NCBI RefSeq assembly: GCF_002751875.1 | Contig: NZ_NMZM01000002.1 | Span: forward strand, 372,001-436,000 | Reading direction: 5' to 3' | DNA from: Oceaniglobus indicus | Lineage (GTDB): Bacteria; Pseudomonadota; Alphaproteobacteria; Rhodobacterales; Rhodobacteraceae | Length of the DNA stretch: 64,000 nucleotides | Notes under the pieces: model-generated | What the model saw: the letters and a program-made list of their open reading frames with translations, nothing else | Told to the model about the DNA's origin: nothing | Databases searched by the model: none | Shown here: positions 37,006-46,793 of the stretch, in pieces | How positions within the stretch are numbered: the first letter of the stretch is position 1 | Layout of the letters: every line of letters starts with the position of its first letter | Made by a program: the position numbers and the translations under genes

Positions 37006-37595
37006 GACTTCGGCGTCGAGCTGACCCCGACCTGTGCCGCACGCAGCAGCCGATCATGCAACATGAACCCGGGTGCCGTGACCTGGATGATGTCGCCCGC
37101 CTTGGTGCCGGGCAACGGTGCCTCGAACATCGCCTCGTGAACCTGGGGGTCGAAACGATCGCCCACTTCCGGCGAGATCAGCTGAATGCCGTGCTTGGAA
37201 AACACGCTCAGCAACTCGCGCATGGTCAGCTCGATCCCTTCCAGAAGCGATGCGTTCGCCGCACGCTGTTCGTCAGTTACCGATTCGATCGCGCGTTGCA
37301 GGTTGTCGAACACCGGCAGCATGTCGCGCGACAGCTTGGAGCCGCCATAGTTCTCGGCCTCCTTGCGGTCACGGTCGCTGCGCTTGCGGGCGTTTTCCGC
37401 ATCGGCCAGTGCCCGCATGAAACGGTCGCGATACTGGTCACGTTCGGCGCGCAACGCCTCGATCTCTTCCGCGACGTCGTCGGGCTGTCCTTCGGCCAGC
37501 TCGTCCAGCGTCTGATCGCTTTTGCCGGTGTCAAAATTTTCGCTCGCCAACAGCTCTTCGATTGCGCTGTCGATGTTTTCGTCCGATTTCGCCAT
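37002..37595 (-). CDS. grpE: Nucleotide exchange factor GrpE
   Basis: A 197-aa cochaperone that releases ADP from DnaK. An acidic N-terminus and long helix (AEEIEALRAERDQYRDRFMRAL) are followed by the family core SKLSRDMLPVFDNLQRAI and the beta-domain with GDRFDPQVHEAMF and a Gly-rich TAPGFMLHDRLLR. It starts 13 bp after the hrcA stop, so hrcA-grpE form an operon. dnaK and dnaJ are not in the window. Confidence 0.97.
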   Translation of the reverse strand: MAKSDENIDSAIEELLASENFDTGKSDQTLDELAEGQPDDVAEEIEALRAERDQYRDRFMRALADAENARKRSDRDRKEAENYGGSKLSRDMLPVFDNLQRAIESVTDEQRAANASLLEGIELTMRELLSVFSKHGIQLISPEVGDRFDPQVHEAMFEAPLPGTKAGDIIQVTAPGFMLHDRLLRAAQVGVSSTPKS

Positions 37596-37608
37596 GTCTT
37601 CTACCCAG

Positions 37609-38673
37609 TCAGCTTTGATCGGTCAGCAATTTGCCGACCATCTGCGCCGTGTAATCCACGATCGGCACGATCCGCCCATAGTTCAGGCGGGTCGGTCCGA
37701 TCACGCCCACGGCACCAATGATCTTACGATCCGCGTTCATATATGGGGAAACCACCAAAGAGGAACCCGAAAGTGAGAAAAGCTTGTTCTCCGAGCCAAT
37801 AAAAATGCGCACACCCTCGCCTTCGTCGGTCAATTCGAGAAACTCGGCGATATCCCGCTTGCGTTCCAGATCGTCGAACAGGGTGCGGATGCGATCCAGG
37901 TCGGCGGCGCCGGTCGTGCCCTCAAGCAGGTTCGCGCGTCCGCGCACGATCAGCCGCTCGTAACGTTCGCCTTCGTTCTCCCAGATGGCGATGCCGCTTT
38001 CGACCAATTCGGCCGCCAGGACGTCGAGTTCGCGCCGCCGCGATTTGATCTCGCTGGCGATCCTGCTACGCAATTCGCCCAGTGTTCTGCCTTCGGCCAG
38101 TGCATTCAGAAAATTCGCGGCTTCACGCATGGAGGACGGCGTCTGACCGGCCGGCGGTTGGAAAATCCGGTTTTCGACGTGTCCGTCGGCAAAAACCATG
38201 ACAACCAGCGCACGGTCGGGGGCAAGGCTGACGAACTCAAGATGCTTGATCGGCGCCTCGTGTTTGGGCGCCAGCACCACACCCGCCCCCAGCGTCGCCA
38301 TGGACAAGGCCGCGCCGACACGGTCGAACAGGCTTTCGGAGTCGTTGCCCGTGCGACTGAGCGTCGAGTCGATGCGCGTGCGATCATCGTTCGACAGGTC
38401 CGAGATTTCGAGAAGCCCATCGACGAACATCCGCAATCCCTGCTGCGTCGGGACACGGCCGGCCGAGATATGCGGGCTGTTCAGCAGACCCAGATATTCG
38501 AGATCCTGCATGACATTGCGGATGGTCGCCGCGCTGATTTTTTCGTTCAGCGTGCGGGTCAGGGTTCGCGATCCCACCGGATCGCCGGTCTCGAGATAGT
38601 TTTCGACCACGCGGCGAAACACTTCGCGCGACCGGTCGTTCATCTGGCTCAGGATCGTTGCACCATCGTTCAT
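37609..38673 (-). CDS. hrcA: Heat-inducible transcription repressor HrcA
   Basis: A 354-aa repressor that binds CIRCE elements and is kept active by GroEL. A winged-helix N-terminus ([26 protein letters not shown], then [22 protein letters not shown]) is followed by the GAF-like middle and C-terminal domain ending [16 protein letters not shown]. The chosen ATG follows GAAGG; ATG 38643 is a shorter option. The frame is open much further upstream, but that region belongs to rph on the other strand. No CIRCE element is seen near it. Confidence 0.96.
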   Translation of the reverse strand: MNDGATILSQMNDRSREVFRRVVENYLETGDPVGSRTLTRTLNEKISAATIRNVMQDLEYLGLLNSPHISAGRVPTQQGLRMFVDGLLEISDLSNDDRTRIDSTLSRTGNDSESLFDRVGAALSMATLGAGVVLAPKHEAPIKHLEFVSLAPDRALVVMVFADGHVENRIFQPPAGQTPSSMREAANFLNALAEGRTLGELRSRIASEIKSRRRELDVLAAELVESGIAIWENEGERYERLIVRGRANLLEGTTGAADLDRIRTLFDDLERKRDIAEFLELTDEGEGVRIFIGSENKLFSLSGSSLVVSPYMNADRKIIGAVGVIGPTRLNYGRIVPIVDYTAQMVGKLLTDQS

Positions 38674-38685
38674 CTTGCTTACCTT

Positions 38686-38700
38686 CGGGCCGAAGGCCCG
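38686..38700. promoter_or_regulatory. Hairpin beside the hrcA ribosome binding site
   Basis: CGGGCC - GAA - GGCCCG (plus strand), a 6-bp stem in the hrcA leader, directly before the GAAGG ribosome binding site. It also forms the inverted repeat CCTTCGG - G - CCGAAGG (38682-38696), in which the RBS itself is one arm. It could limit hrcA translation. Structure only; no functional evidence. Confidence 0.35.
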
Positions 38701-38776
38701 CTTATCTGCGATCAATCGGGGTTGCACGGGCGATACGGGGATGAGTATCACCAGCCCAAACAGCAAAGGAAAGCCC

Positions 38777-39487
38777 ATGCGCCCTTCAGGCCGTAAATTG
38801 GACGAAATACGCCCCATTTCAATTGAAACAGGTGTGATCAAGCACGCCGAAGGATCCTGTCTGATCAAATGCGGTGACACCCATGTCCTGTGCACGGCTT
38901 CGCTCGAGGAGCGGGTGCCGCCGTTTCTGAAGAACACCGGTCTCGGGTGGGTGACGGCCGAATACGGCATGTTGCCGCGTGCCACCCATACAAGGATGCG
39001 ACGCGAGGCGAAGAACGGACAATCCGGGCGCACGCAGGAAATCCAGCGGCTGATCGGTCGGTCATTGCGGGCCGGTGTCGACCGCGTTGCCCTGGGCGAA
39101 CGCCAGATCTCGATCGATTGCGACGTGATTCAGGCCGATGGCGGGACACGCTGTGCGTCGATCACCGGTGGCTGGGTCGCCCTGAAGCTGGCCGTCAACA
39201 AACTGATGAAGGCGGGCGATATCGTCAGCGACCCGATGGTCGATCATGTCGCCGCGGTATCCTGCGGGATCTATGCCGGTCAGCCGCTGCTGGATCTGGA
39301 TTATCCCGAAGACAGCGAAGCGGGTGTCGACGGAAACTTCGTGTTGACCGGATCGGGCCGGCTGATCGAAGTCCAGATGTCGGCCGAAGGCGCCACGTTC
39401 TCACGCGATGAGATGGGCCAACTGCTGGACCTCGCCCAGCTTGGCATGGCCGACCTGGTGGCGGCACAAAACGCAGCGATCGCATGA
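38777..39487 (+). CDS. rph: Ribonuclease PH
   Basis: A 236-aa phosphorolytic 3'-5' exoribonuclease that trims tRNA and other RNA 3' ends. Motifs are [14 protein letters not shown] at the start, [14 protein letters not shown], the conserved [27 protein letters not shown], and [14 protein letters not shown] with the metal-binding Asp residues. AAGGA precedes the ATG. It is the first of three coupled genes: the rdgB ATG overlaps its stop. Confidence 0.97.
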   Translation: MRPSGRKLDEIRPISIETGVIKHAEGSCLIKCGDTHVLCTASLEERVPPFLKNTGLGWVTAEYGMLPRATHTRMRREAKNGQSGRTQEIQRLIGRSLRAGVDRVALGERQISIDCDVIQADGGTRCASITGGWVALKLAVNKLMKAGDIVSDPMVDHVAAVSCGIYAGQPLLDLDYPEDSEAGVDGNFVLTGSGRLIEVQMSAEGATFSRDEMGQLLDLAQLGMADLVAAQNAAIA

Positions 39488-40095
39488 CGCGGCGTTTCAG
39501 CGGCGACCGCCTGGTCGTCGCCACCCATAACGCCGGCAAGCTGGAGGAGATCGCCGATCTTCTGTCGCCCTACAAGGTCGACGTGATTTCGGCGGCGGCG
39601 ATGAAGCTGCCCGAACCGGTCGAGGATGGCACGACATTCGTGGAAAACGCCCGCATCAAGGCCCACGCCGCCGCGCAGGCGACCGGGCTGGTCGCGCTGT
39701 CGGATGACTCGGGGATCGAGATCGACGCCCTCGACGGTGCCCCCGGTGTCTATACCGCCGATTGGGCCGAAACGCCCAATGGCCGCGACTTTGTCGCCGC
39801 CATGACAAAGACCCACGAGATGCTCGAACAGCGCAACGCCCCCCTGCCCCGCACCGCGCGGTTCTGTTGCACGCTGGTGATGGCCTGGCCCGATGGCCAT
39901 GACGAGGTTTTTCCCGGCGCCATGCCCGGTCAGGTCGTCTGGCCCATGCGCGGCGACGGTGGCCACGGTTATGACCCGATATTTCAACCGGATGGTTATA
40001 GCATAACATTTGGCGAGATGGACAGATGGGAAAAGAACCGGATCAGCCACCGCGCCGATGCATTCCGCAAGCTTCTGGCCGGCTGCTTTGACTGA
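39484..40095 (+). CDS. rdgB: dITP/XTP pyrophosphatase (RdgB/HAM1)
   Basis: A 203-aa house-cleaning enzyme hydrolysing dITP and XTP to monophosphates. Family motifs are [14 protein letters not shown] at the N-terminus, [41 protein letters not shown] and the C-terminal ISHRADAF. The gene overlaps rph by 4 nt and hemW by 8 nt, indicating tight translational coupling. Confidence 0.97.
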   Translation: MTRRFSGDRLVVATHNAGKLEEIADLLSPYKVDVISAAAMKLPEPVEDGTTFVENARIKAHAAAQATGLVALSDDSGIEIDALDGAPGVYTADWAETPNGRDFVAAMTKTHEMLEQRNAPLPRTARFCCTLVMAWPDGHDEVFPGAMPGQVVWPMRGDGGHGYDPIFQPDGYSITFGEMDRWEKNRISHRADAFRKLLAGCFD

Positions 40096-41245
40096 AGATT
40101 GGCGCAACGCCGGCTTTGGGCTGTATGTGCATTGGCCGTTCTGTCAGGCCAAGTGTCCCTATTGCGACTTCAACAGCCATGTCGCGGCGAAAGTCGATCA
40201 AAGCCAATGGCGCGACGCCTTCGTTTCCGAGATCGAGGCACACGCCCGCCTGGTTCCTGACCGCACCCTCAGCACGATCTTCTTTGGCGGCGGCACGCCC
40301 AGTCTGATGGACCCCGAGGTGGTGGCGTCGGTGATCGACGCCGCGCGCAAGGCATGGCCCACCGCGAACGACATGGAAATCTCGTTGGAGGCAAACCCTA
40401 CATCCGTCGAAGCGGGCCGGTTCGCCGGTTACAAGGCGGCCGGGGTCAATCGTATTTCAATGGGCATACAGGCCCTGAACGACGCCGATCTTCGGGCCCT
40501 TGGCCGTTTGCACACTGCGCAGGAAGCGCAGGCCGCCTTCGACGTGTCACGCGATATCTTTGATCGCGTAAGCTTTGATCTGATCTATGGCCGCCAGCAC
40601 CAGACCCTCGCGGACTGGGAGGCCGAACTGAACCAGGCCCTGTCGATGGCTGTCGACCACCTGTCGTTGTATCAGCTGACGATCGAGGCCGGAACGGCCT
40701 TCGGCGCCCGCCACGCCCGTGGTTTGTTGCACGGCTTGCCCGACGATGACACCGGCGCCGACTTCTATGCCCTGACGCAACAGCTGTGCGAAGATGCGGG
40801 CATGCCAGCCTATGAAATCTCGAACCACGCCCGCCCCGGATGTGAATCACGCCACAACCTGATTTACTGGCGCTATGGCGATTACGCCGGAATCGGCCCC
40901 GGTGCTCACGGACGTTTGACGCGTGACGGGGTGCGACAGGCCACGGAAAACATGGCCCAACCGACCGCATGGATCCAGGCACAGGCCCACAATCGCACCC
41001 ACATGACGTGGACGCCGCTGGACCAGGCCGAACAGGCGACCGAATATCTGTTGATGGGCTTGCGCGTGACAGACGGGATATCGTTGCGCCGCTATGCCGA
41101 ACTTGGACACGCGCCGCTGTCACCGGCGCGGATTGCGCCGCTTCTGGCTGACGGGTTTCTGACGCTGGACGGGGATCGCCTGTCTGCGACCGATCAGGGT
41201 CGCCCCCTTCTCAACGCCGTTCTGAGAACGCTTCTTGCCGATTGA
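40088..41245 (+). CDS. hemW: Radical SAM protein HemW
   Basis: A 385-aa protein of the heme-chaperone type, formerly called oxygen-independent coproporphyrinogen oxidase-like. The 4Fe-4S site is C19-x3-C23-x2-C26 in HWPFCQAKCPYCDFN, followed by FFGGGTPSLM, RISMGIQALND and the C-terminal HemW domain. It starts with TTG at 40088, overlapping the rdgB stop. No ATG is available without a long overlap, and the TTG gives the family length. Heme binding or delivery is the proposed role. Confidence 0.94.
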   Translation: MTEDWRNAGFGLYVHWPFCQAKCPYCDFNSHVAAKVDQSQWRDAFVSEIEAHARLVPDRTLSTIFFGGGTPSLMDPEVVASVIDAARKAWPTANDMEISLEANPTSVEAGRFAGYKAAGVNRISMGIQALNDADLRALGRLHTAQEAQAAFDVSRDIFDRVSFDLIYGRQHQTLADWEAELNQALSMAVDHLSLYQLTIEAGTAFGARHARGLLHGLPDDDTGADFYALTQQLCEDAGMPAYEISNHARPGCESRHNLIYWRYGDYAGIGPGAHGRLTRDGVRQATENMAQPTAWIQAQAHNRTHMTWTPLDQAEQATEYLLMGLRVTDGISLRRYAELGHAPLSPARIAPLLADGFLTLDGDRLSATDQGRPLLNAVLRTLLAD

Positions 41246-41250
41246 CCCCG

Positions 41251-42162
41251 TTACTCCCGGGTGAGCCGCGACGAAAGCAGCCGGCAAATTTCATCCAGAT
41301 CCTCAAGGGATCCATAGTTGATCGAGAGCTTGCCGTTCCCCGACTCTGACGCGTGATCAATCGAAACGGTCATGCCAAGGGTTTCAGACAGATCCAATTC
41401 CAGCGCCTTGGTATCGGCGTCCTTTTCAACCTTTGTCGGCGATGGTTTCTTTTTCGGCGCTTCCGTCTGCCCTTTGGCCAAAGCTTCGGTTTGCCGGACG
41501 GACAGACCTTTTTCAATCACGATCTGGGCCAGTTGCGACGGGTTTTCTGCGGTGATCAGGGCGCGGGCATGCCCGGCGGAAATCTTGCCCGACCGCAGGT
41601 GATCCAGAACGTCCTCGGGCAATGACAGAAGCCGCAAGAGGTTAGCGATATGGCTTCTGCTTTTGCCCAGGGCTTCGGCCAGTTTTTCCTGAGTGTGGCC
41701 GAAACGATCCATCAACTGGCGAAAGCCCGATGCCTCTTCCACGGGATTGAGATCGGCACGCTGAATGTTCTCGATGATCGCGATCTCGAGAACTTCGAGA
41801 TCGTTCATATCGCGGATGATCGCCGGCAGCTCGTGCAACTGCGCCATCTGCGCCGCCCGCCAGCGCCGTTCCCCGGCAACGATCTGGAACATCCCTTCGG
41901 CCGTCGGATCCCGGCGCAGGATCAAGGGCTGAATGACGCCCTTGGTTCGAATCGACGCGGCGAGTTCGTCCAGGTTCTCGTTCGAGAAGCGACGCCGAGG
42001 CTGATCAGGATTCGGCCTGATCTGTTCAATCGGAATAAACTGATCAGCCGGCCGATGCGCTTTCTCGGGATCGCGTCCGGGCCGATCATCGACGCCGACA
42101 TCTGCCATAAGCGCGGACAAGCCACGGCCCAGCCCGCGACGCTCGTGCTTTTTATCGACCAT
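41251..42162 (-). CDS. parB: Chromosome-partitioning protein ParB
   Basis: A 303-aa CTP-dependent clamp that loads at parS and spreads to segregate the origin. The N-terminal ParA-contact region is RRGLGRGLSALMADVG. The catalytic/CTP domain includes QPRRRFSNENLDELAASI and GERRWRAAQMA. The HTH is at ...FGHTQEKLAEALGKSRSHIANLLRLL, and the C-terminal dimer domain follows. ATG 42162 has AGGGA 6 nt upstream; ATG 42168 would overlap the parA stop by 4 nt. Two parS sites lie 1.4 and 3.3 kb upstream. Confidence 0.97.
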   Translation of the reverse strand: MVDKKHERRGLGRGLSALMADVGVDDRPGRDPEKAHRPADQFIPIEQIRPNPDQPRRRFSNENLDELAASIRTKGVIQPLILRRDPTAEGMFQIVAGERRWRAAQMAQLHELPAIIRDMNDLEVLEIAIIENIQRADLNPVEEASGFRQLMDRFGHTQEKLAEALGKSRSHIANLLRLLSLPEDVLDHLRSGKISAGHARALITAENPSQLAQIVIEKGLSVRQTEALAKGQTEAPKKKPSPTKVEKDADTKALELDLSETLGMTVSIDHASESGNGKLSINYGSLEDLDEICRLLSSRLTRE

Positions 42163-42164
42163 TT

Positions 42165-42983
42165 TCATTCCCTACTCTGTGCCACCACACCGTGGCGGGT
42201 TACCAATTCCTGTGCCAAGGCACGATAAGCATGACTTCCTTTTGACGTCTCGTCATAAGACAAGACGGACTGCGCATATGATGGCGCTTCACTTACCCGA
42301 ACATTTCGCGGAATCACCGTCTTGAACACCAGTTCACCAAGGGTTTCGCGCGCATCATTCTCAACCTGCTGCGCCAGACGGTTGCGACCATCATACATCG
42401 TCAGCACCACGCCTTCTATCCTGAGTTCCGGGTTGGCCGACTGGCGAACCTCGCGCACTGTCAGCATCAACTGCGACAACCCTTCCAACGCGAAGAACTC
42501 GCTCTGCAGCGGAACCAAGACCGAATGTGCCGCCACCATGGCGTTGACGGTCAGGAGACTGAGCGACGGCGGACAATCGATCAGGATATAATCGAAGGCA
42601 TACCGGTCGATGGCCGCGTGCCGCAGCGCATCGTGCAGAAGATAACTCCGCTTTTCGTTCGAGATCATCTCGATGTCCGCCGAACTCAGATCCGTAGTTG
42701 CCGGCGCGATCCACAGGCCGTCGGTCGCTGTGGGCGACAGAACATCGACTAAAAGCGCATCATCCAACAGCAGGTCATAGGTCGTCAGCGTTCGGTTGGA
42801 AACCTCGATACCCAGACCCGTCGACGCGTTACCCTGTGGATCCAGGTCGATGATCAGGACGTTGAAGCCGTCCTCGGACAAAGCTGCACCCAAATTGATC
42901 GCGGTCGTCGTCTTACCGACGCCCCCCTTCTGGTTCACGATCGCAATGATACGGGGGTCGGACGTTCTGGCAAGATCAACCAC
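42165..42983 (-). CDS. parA: Chromosome-partitioning ATPase ParA (Soj-type)
   Basis: A 272-aa Walker-type ATPase driving ParB-parS separation. The deviant Walker A KGGVGKTT is at 19-26, Walker A' is LIIDLDPQGNASTG, and Walker B is DYILIDCPPSL. There is no N-terminal DNA-binding extension, so this is the chromosomal (type Ib-like) form. It overlaps rsmG by 8 nt upstream and touches parB downstream, giving the conserved order rsmG-parA-parB. Confidence 0.97.
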   Translation of the reverse strand: MVDLARTSDPRIIAIVNQKGGVGKTTTAINLGAALSEDGFNVLIIDLDPQGNASTGLGIEVSNRTLTTYDLLLDDALLVDVLSPTATDGLWIAPATTDLSSADIEMISNEKRSYLLHDALRHAAIDRYAFDYILIDCPPSLSLLTVNAMVAAHSVLVPLQSEFFALEGLSQLMLTVREVRQSANPELRIEGVVLTMYDGRNRLAQQVENDARETLGELVFKTVIPRNVRVSEAPSYAQSVLSYDETSKGSHAYRALAQELVTRHGVVAQSRE

Positions 42984-43602
42984 GAGAAAGGTTCCTGATT
43001 ACGAGAATACGCGCATCGGCTTCGGTTGCGCTTGGATAGCTCTGAACCTCGAAGTTCCAGGCGTTCCGCGCGGCGTCAATTTCATTCTGGTACTCGGCAC
43101 CTTTCGGAAAGACCATGATCGTGTTCGCGTTCGTGAAGCCATGACACATGGAAAACAGCTTTTCCAAGCTTGCCAGCGCGCGCGCCGAGATGACATCAAA
43201 GACCTGCGCGGGAATGCGATCAACGCGCTCGGATACGATTTCGGGCGCAACATCACACAGCCGCGCCACTGAACGCAGGAAAGCGCACTTGCGTTGATCG
43301 CTTTCGACCAGGGTAAACGTCAGCTCCGGACGCATCTCGGCCGCCATCAACGCAAGCACCATACCGGGAAATCCCGCGCCGCTGCCCATATCCAGCCAGC
43401 GGGCGGGACCGCTGGGATAGAATCTCGCCAGTTGTGCCGAGTCTTTGAAATGCCGCTCCCAGATATCGACCTCACTGGCGCGAGAAATTAGGTTTATCGC
43501 AGAGTTCCACCGTAGAACTTCATCGCGATATCTTTCCAGATTATCCAATGTTTCACGTGAAACATTGGACAGCTGGCTGGATGCCGTATTTTGGTTATTC
43601 AT
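42976..43602 (-). CDS. rsmG: 16S rRNA (guanine-N7)-methyltransferase RsmG
   Basis: A 208-aa methyltransferase for N7 of G527 in 16S rRNA; loss gives low-level streptomycin resistance. Motifs are LDMGSGAGFPGMVLA (SAM), LVESDQRKCAFLR and VISARALASLEKL. Residues 14-18 (VSRET) are encoded by a perfect parS site, so the N-terminal sequence is partly fixed by DNA-level selection. It starts 1 bp after the mnmG stop. Confidence 0.96.
   Translation of the reverse strand: MNNQNTASSQLSNVSRETLDNLERYRDEVLRWNSAINLISRASEVDIWERHFKDSAQLARFYPSGPARWLDMGSGAGFPGMVLALMAAEMRPELTFTLVESDQRKCAFLRSVARLCDVAPEIVSERVDRIPAQVFDVISARALASLEKLFSMCHGFTNANTIMVFPKGAEYQNEIDAARNAWNFEVQSYPSATEADARILVIRNLSRG
43544..43569. other. parS site 1 (within rsmG)
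   Basis: The core TGTTTCACGTGAAACA (43549-43564) is a perfect ParB recognition sequence. Here it extends to a 26-bp perfect palindrome (outer arms TCCAA / TTGGA). It is located about 560 bp upstream of the parA start, inside the rsmG coding sequence. Confidence 0.95.
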
Positions 43603-43603
43603 T

Positions 43604-45481
43604 TCAGGCAGACTTGCTCATCGCGTGCTTGCGAACTGCGGCCAACACCAGGGACAGCGCTGATGGCGTCATTCCGTCGATCCGCCCTGCCTGCCCCAAG
43701 GACGTCGGTGCAACACGCTGCAGCTTTGCGCGAAGTTCGTTAGACAGGCCGCGCACCGCTTCATAGTCCAAGGTTGCCGGTATCTCGACTGCCTCATCCT
43801 TCCGCAGGTTCTCTACATCCCGCGCTTGACGCGCGGTGTAAACCGAATAGAGAGCATCGTTTGCGACTTGCGTGAAAACTTCCTCGTCGATATCCGCGCA
43901 TGCCGGATCCAAAGCAAAGATCTGTTCGCGTGAAATCGAGGAATTTGACAACAGATCATAGGTTGATTTACGTCGGCCGTCGGAAGAAGCAGAAAGCCCG
44001 GTGGCCGCCAAGTCCTTGGCGCCCCATGTATCTGCTCTCAACTTAGCTTCTACCTGATCCAACTGCTCCCGTTTCTCGGAAAAACGGGCATAGCGCCCCT
44101 CACCCACGCATCCCAACCGATGCCCGAAGGCTGTGAGTCTCTGATCCGCATTATCCGCCCTCAGCATCAACCGGAACTCGGCCCGCGATGTGAACATGCG
44201 ATAGGGTTCGATCACCCCCCTGGTCGTCAAATCATCGATCATGACACCGATATAGCTCTCCGACCGGTCAAATACGACGGGTTCCTGTTCCTTGCAGAGA
44301 GCGGCGGCGTTGATTCCAGCCACCAACCCCTGCGCCGCGGCTTCCTCATACCCCGTGGTGCCATTAATCTGACCAGCCAAGTACAACCCGTCAAACCCCC
44401 GAACCGATAGTGTTCGACCCAACGCGCGCGGGTCGACGAAGTCGTATTCGATTGCATAACCGGGCTGAAGGAAACGAGCGTTCTCAAGGCCTACGATCGA
44501 GTGAACATACTCAACCTGGCTGTCCACCGGCAAGGATGTGGAAATCCCGTTCGGATAAACCGTGTCGTCGTCCAATCCCTCGGGTTCCAAGAATATCTGG
44601 TGCGAAGTCTTATCAGCAAACCGCATCACCTTGTCTTCGATTGACGGGCAATACCGGGGACCAACCCCATCGATGTGCCCACCGTACATCGCCGACATTT
44701 GAAGATCCCGGCGAATGACCTCGTGGGTCTTCTCGTTGGTGTGCGTAATACCACAGCTAACCTGCCGCAACATTGGCGCCTTGTGCAGGAACGAAAACAT
44801 CGACGGCGTGTCGTCGCCCGGTTGCATTTCCAACGCCGCCCAATCAATCGTACGCCCGTCCAGGCGCGGTGGTGTTCCGGTTTTCAACCGTCCCAACGGT
44901 AGGTCCATATCGCTGAACCGTTTCGCCAGAAGGTTCGATGCCCCCTCACCCATCCGGCCGCCTTCATGGCGTTTGTCACCGATGTGAATCACACCCCGCA
45001 GGAACGTTCCGGTCGTCACAATCACGCAGCGCGATGTGATGTCCGACCCGTCCGCCAGCTTCACACCACCGGCATGGGTGCCACGAAAGATGAGGTCAGC
45101 CACTTCCGCTTCGACCAGGTCAAGGTTGTCCGACCCAGACACCGCGTCGAACACCGCCTGCTTGTAAACCTTGCGGTCCGCTTGCGCGCGCGGACCTTGC
45201 ACTGCTGGACCTTTGCGACGGTTGAGCAGTCGAAATTGAATTCCGGCCTTATCAGCCGCGACGCCCATGATGCCATCCAAGGCATCGACCTCACGGACCA
45301 GATGCCCCTTCCCCAGGCCACCAATCGCGGGGTTGCACGACATCGCGCCAATCTCATTAAGTTTCATTGTGACCAGCGCAGTGCGGACCCCCATACGTGC
45401 AGATGCATGGGCGGCTTCCACGCCGGCATGGCCACCGCCGATAACTACGACGTCGTAGTCAAATTGTTTCACGTGAAACAT
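43604..45481 (-). CDS. mnmG: tRNA uridine 5-carboxymethylaminomethyl modification enzyme MnmG (GidA)
   Basis: A 625-aa FAD protein that, with MnmE, modifies U34 of some tRNAs. The FAD site is [13 protein letters not shown] near residue 10. Other motifs are [34 protein letters not shown] and the catalytic Cys-containing CPSIEDK region. The first codons (MFHVK) are written by a parS site that begins at the start codon. It lies 3 bp after mnmE and 1 bp before rsmG. Confidence 0.98.
   Translation of the reverse strand: MFHVKQFDYDVVVIGGGHAGVEAAHASARMGVRTALVTMKLNEIGAMSCNPAIGGLGKGHLVREVDALDGIMGVAADKAGIQFRLLNRRKGPAVQGPRAQADRKVYKQAVFDAVSGSDNLDLVEAEVADLIFRGTHAGGVKLADGSDITSRCVIVTTGTFLRGVIHIGDKRHEGGRMGEGASNLLAKRFSDMDLPLGRLKTGTPPRLDGRTIDWAALEMQPGDDTPSMFSFLHKAPMLRQVSCGITHTNEKTHEVIRRDLQMSAMYGGHIDGVGPRYCPSIEDKVMRFADKTSHQIFLEPEGLDDDTVYPNGISTSLPVDSQVEYVHSIVGLENARFLQPGYAIEYDFVDPRALGRTLSVRGFDGLYLAGQINGTTGYEEAAAQGLVAGINAAALCKEQEPVVFDRSESYIGVMIDDLTTRGVIEPYRMFTSRAEFRLMLRADNADQRLTAFGHRLGCVGEGRYARFSEKREQLDQVEAKLRADTWGAKDLAATGLSASSDGRRKSTYDLLSNSSISREQIFALDPACADIDEEVFTQVANDALYSVYTARQARDVENLRKDEAVEIPATLDYEAVRGLSNELRAKLQRVAPTSLGQAGRIDGMTPSALSLVLAAVRKHAMSKSA
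45465..45480. other. parS site 2 (mnmG start codon)
   Basis: TGTTTCACGTGAAACA, a perfect ParB site whose minus-strand reading overlaps the mnmG initiation region and encodes FHVKQ. It is 1.9 kb from parS site 1 and about 3.4 kb from the proposed origin. Confidence 0.95.
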
Positions 45482-45484
45482 CTC

Positions 45485-46774
45485 CTATTTACCGACGCAG
45501 AAACTCGAGAAAATGACGTCCAGCAGCGATTCAACATTAACATGTCCAGTAAGGGCTTCCAAATCACGAACCACCCTTCGCAGATCTTCGGCTGCGAATT
45601 CAACCGCGTCTTGGTCTGATTCGATCACGTCCTTGGCACGTTTCAGGGACTCTATCCCCTGCTCCAGTGCTTGCTGGTGACGCGCCCGGATGGCAACCCC
45701 GGCCGACGAAGAAAGGGCTTCTACCCGCGATCGAATACGTTCGATCAGGACATCAAACCCTGCCAGCGTCCTCCCGGAAACCGATTCCACGTCGGCATCG
45801 AAAAGATCACCCCGACCGAGGAACACCAGATCGTCAGCCGTTGCCGAAGCCGCTGCCACCGCTTCCGGCGTTTCCATCAGATGCACCCGGATATCGGCCA
45901 AGTTGGCGCGACTGCGCGCACGTTCGATTCCCAAGGCTTCGACGGTATCCTCGGTTTCCCTCAGTCCGGCAGTATCAAGCAGGGTCACGGCATAGCCCCC
46001 GATGTCCATCCGCACTTCGATCACGTCGCGCGTCGTGCCGGCAACTTCCGAGGTTATGGCAGCCTCGCGTCCCGCCAAGGCGTTAAGCAATGTCGATTTC
46101 CCGACGTTCGGCGCGCCGATGATCGCAACTTCGAACCCCTCGCGGATTCGTTCCGCTGCGCCGAACCCGCGGGATTCGGCCATGAGGCCGGTCAGCACCT
46201 GATCCACCAGCGACAGCACTTCGGGCTTCACGTCAATCGGAACATCCTCATCGGCGAAATCGATGGTTGCTTCCAAAAGTGCAGCCGCTCGTATCAGATC
46301 CCGTCGCCAAGCGTTGGTTTTCTCACCCAACTTGCCACTCAGCACACGTTGCGCCTGTTTTCGTTGCGCCTCGGTTTCCGCTTCGATCAGATCGGCCAAT
46401 CCTTCGACCTGGGTCAGATCCAGGCGGTCATTTTCCAACGCTCGGCGGGTGAATTCACCGGCTTCTGCAACCCGGAAATCGGGCAGCTTTGAAAGTTCAT
46501 CAAGGACGACCGAGACAACCGCCACGCTGCCATGAAGTTGAAATTCAACGACGGTTTCACCGGTAAAGCTGTGCCCGTCTTCGAAGACGAGGATCAGCGC
46601 TTGGTCCACCAGGCCACGGTCAGCTGTCGAGAGGTTTCGGACAGCAGCCTGTCGTGGCTTTGGCGGTATGACGTTGAAATGATCCAGCGCCATGAGCGCG
46701 CTGTCGCCCGACACGCGAACGATGGCTACGCCGGCTTTTCCCCGCGCCGAGGCAAGCGCAAATATGGTATCCAT
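45485..46774 (-). CDS. mnmE: tRNA modification GTPase MnmE (TrmE)
   Basis: A 429-aa partner of MnmG in wobble-uridine modification. The N-terminal folate-binding domain has SFTGETVVEFQLHGS and AEAGEFTRRALENDRLDLTQVEGLADLI. The G domain shows G1 GAPNVGKST (220-228), TTRD (G2) and DTAG (G3, 267-270). The C-terminus is the catalytic CVGK. The G4 motif, normally NKxD, reads GRGD (320-323), so the guanine-recognising Asn is missing. Length and all other motifs are normal. Confidence 0.96.
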   Translation of the reverse strand: MDTIFALASARGKAGVAIVRVSGDSALMALDHFNVIPPKPRQAAVRNLSTADRGLVDQALILVFEDGHSFTGETVVEFQLHGSVAVVSVVLDELSKLPDFRVAEAGEFTRRALENDRLDLTQVEGLADLIEAETEAQRKQAQRVLSGKLGEKTNAWRRDLIRAAALLEATIDFADEDVPIDVKPEVLSLVDQVLTGLMAESRGFGAAERIREGFEVAIIGAPNVGKSTLLNALAGREAAITSEVAGTTRDVIEVRMDIGGYAVTLLDTAGLRETEDTVEALGIERARSRANLADIRVHLMETPEAVAAASATADDLVFLGRGDLFDADVESVSGRTLAGFDVLIERIRSRVEALSSSAGVAIRARHQQALEQGIESLKRAKDVIESDQDAVEFAAEDLRRVVRDLEALTGHVNVESLLDVIFSSFCVGK

Positions 46775-46793
46775 AGCGACACCCTTGCGTAAC

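Noticed and set aside
38674-38776. CIRCE element near hrcA
   Set aside because: No TTAGCACTC-N9-GAGTGCTAA or close variant found in the hrcA-rph gap.
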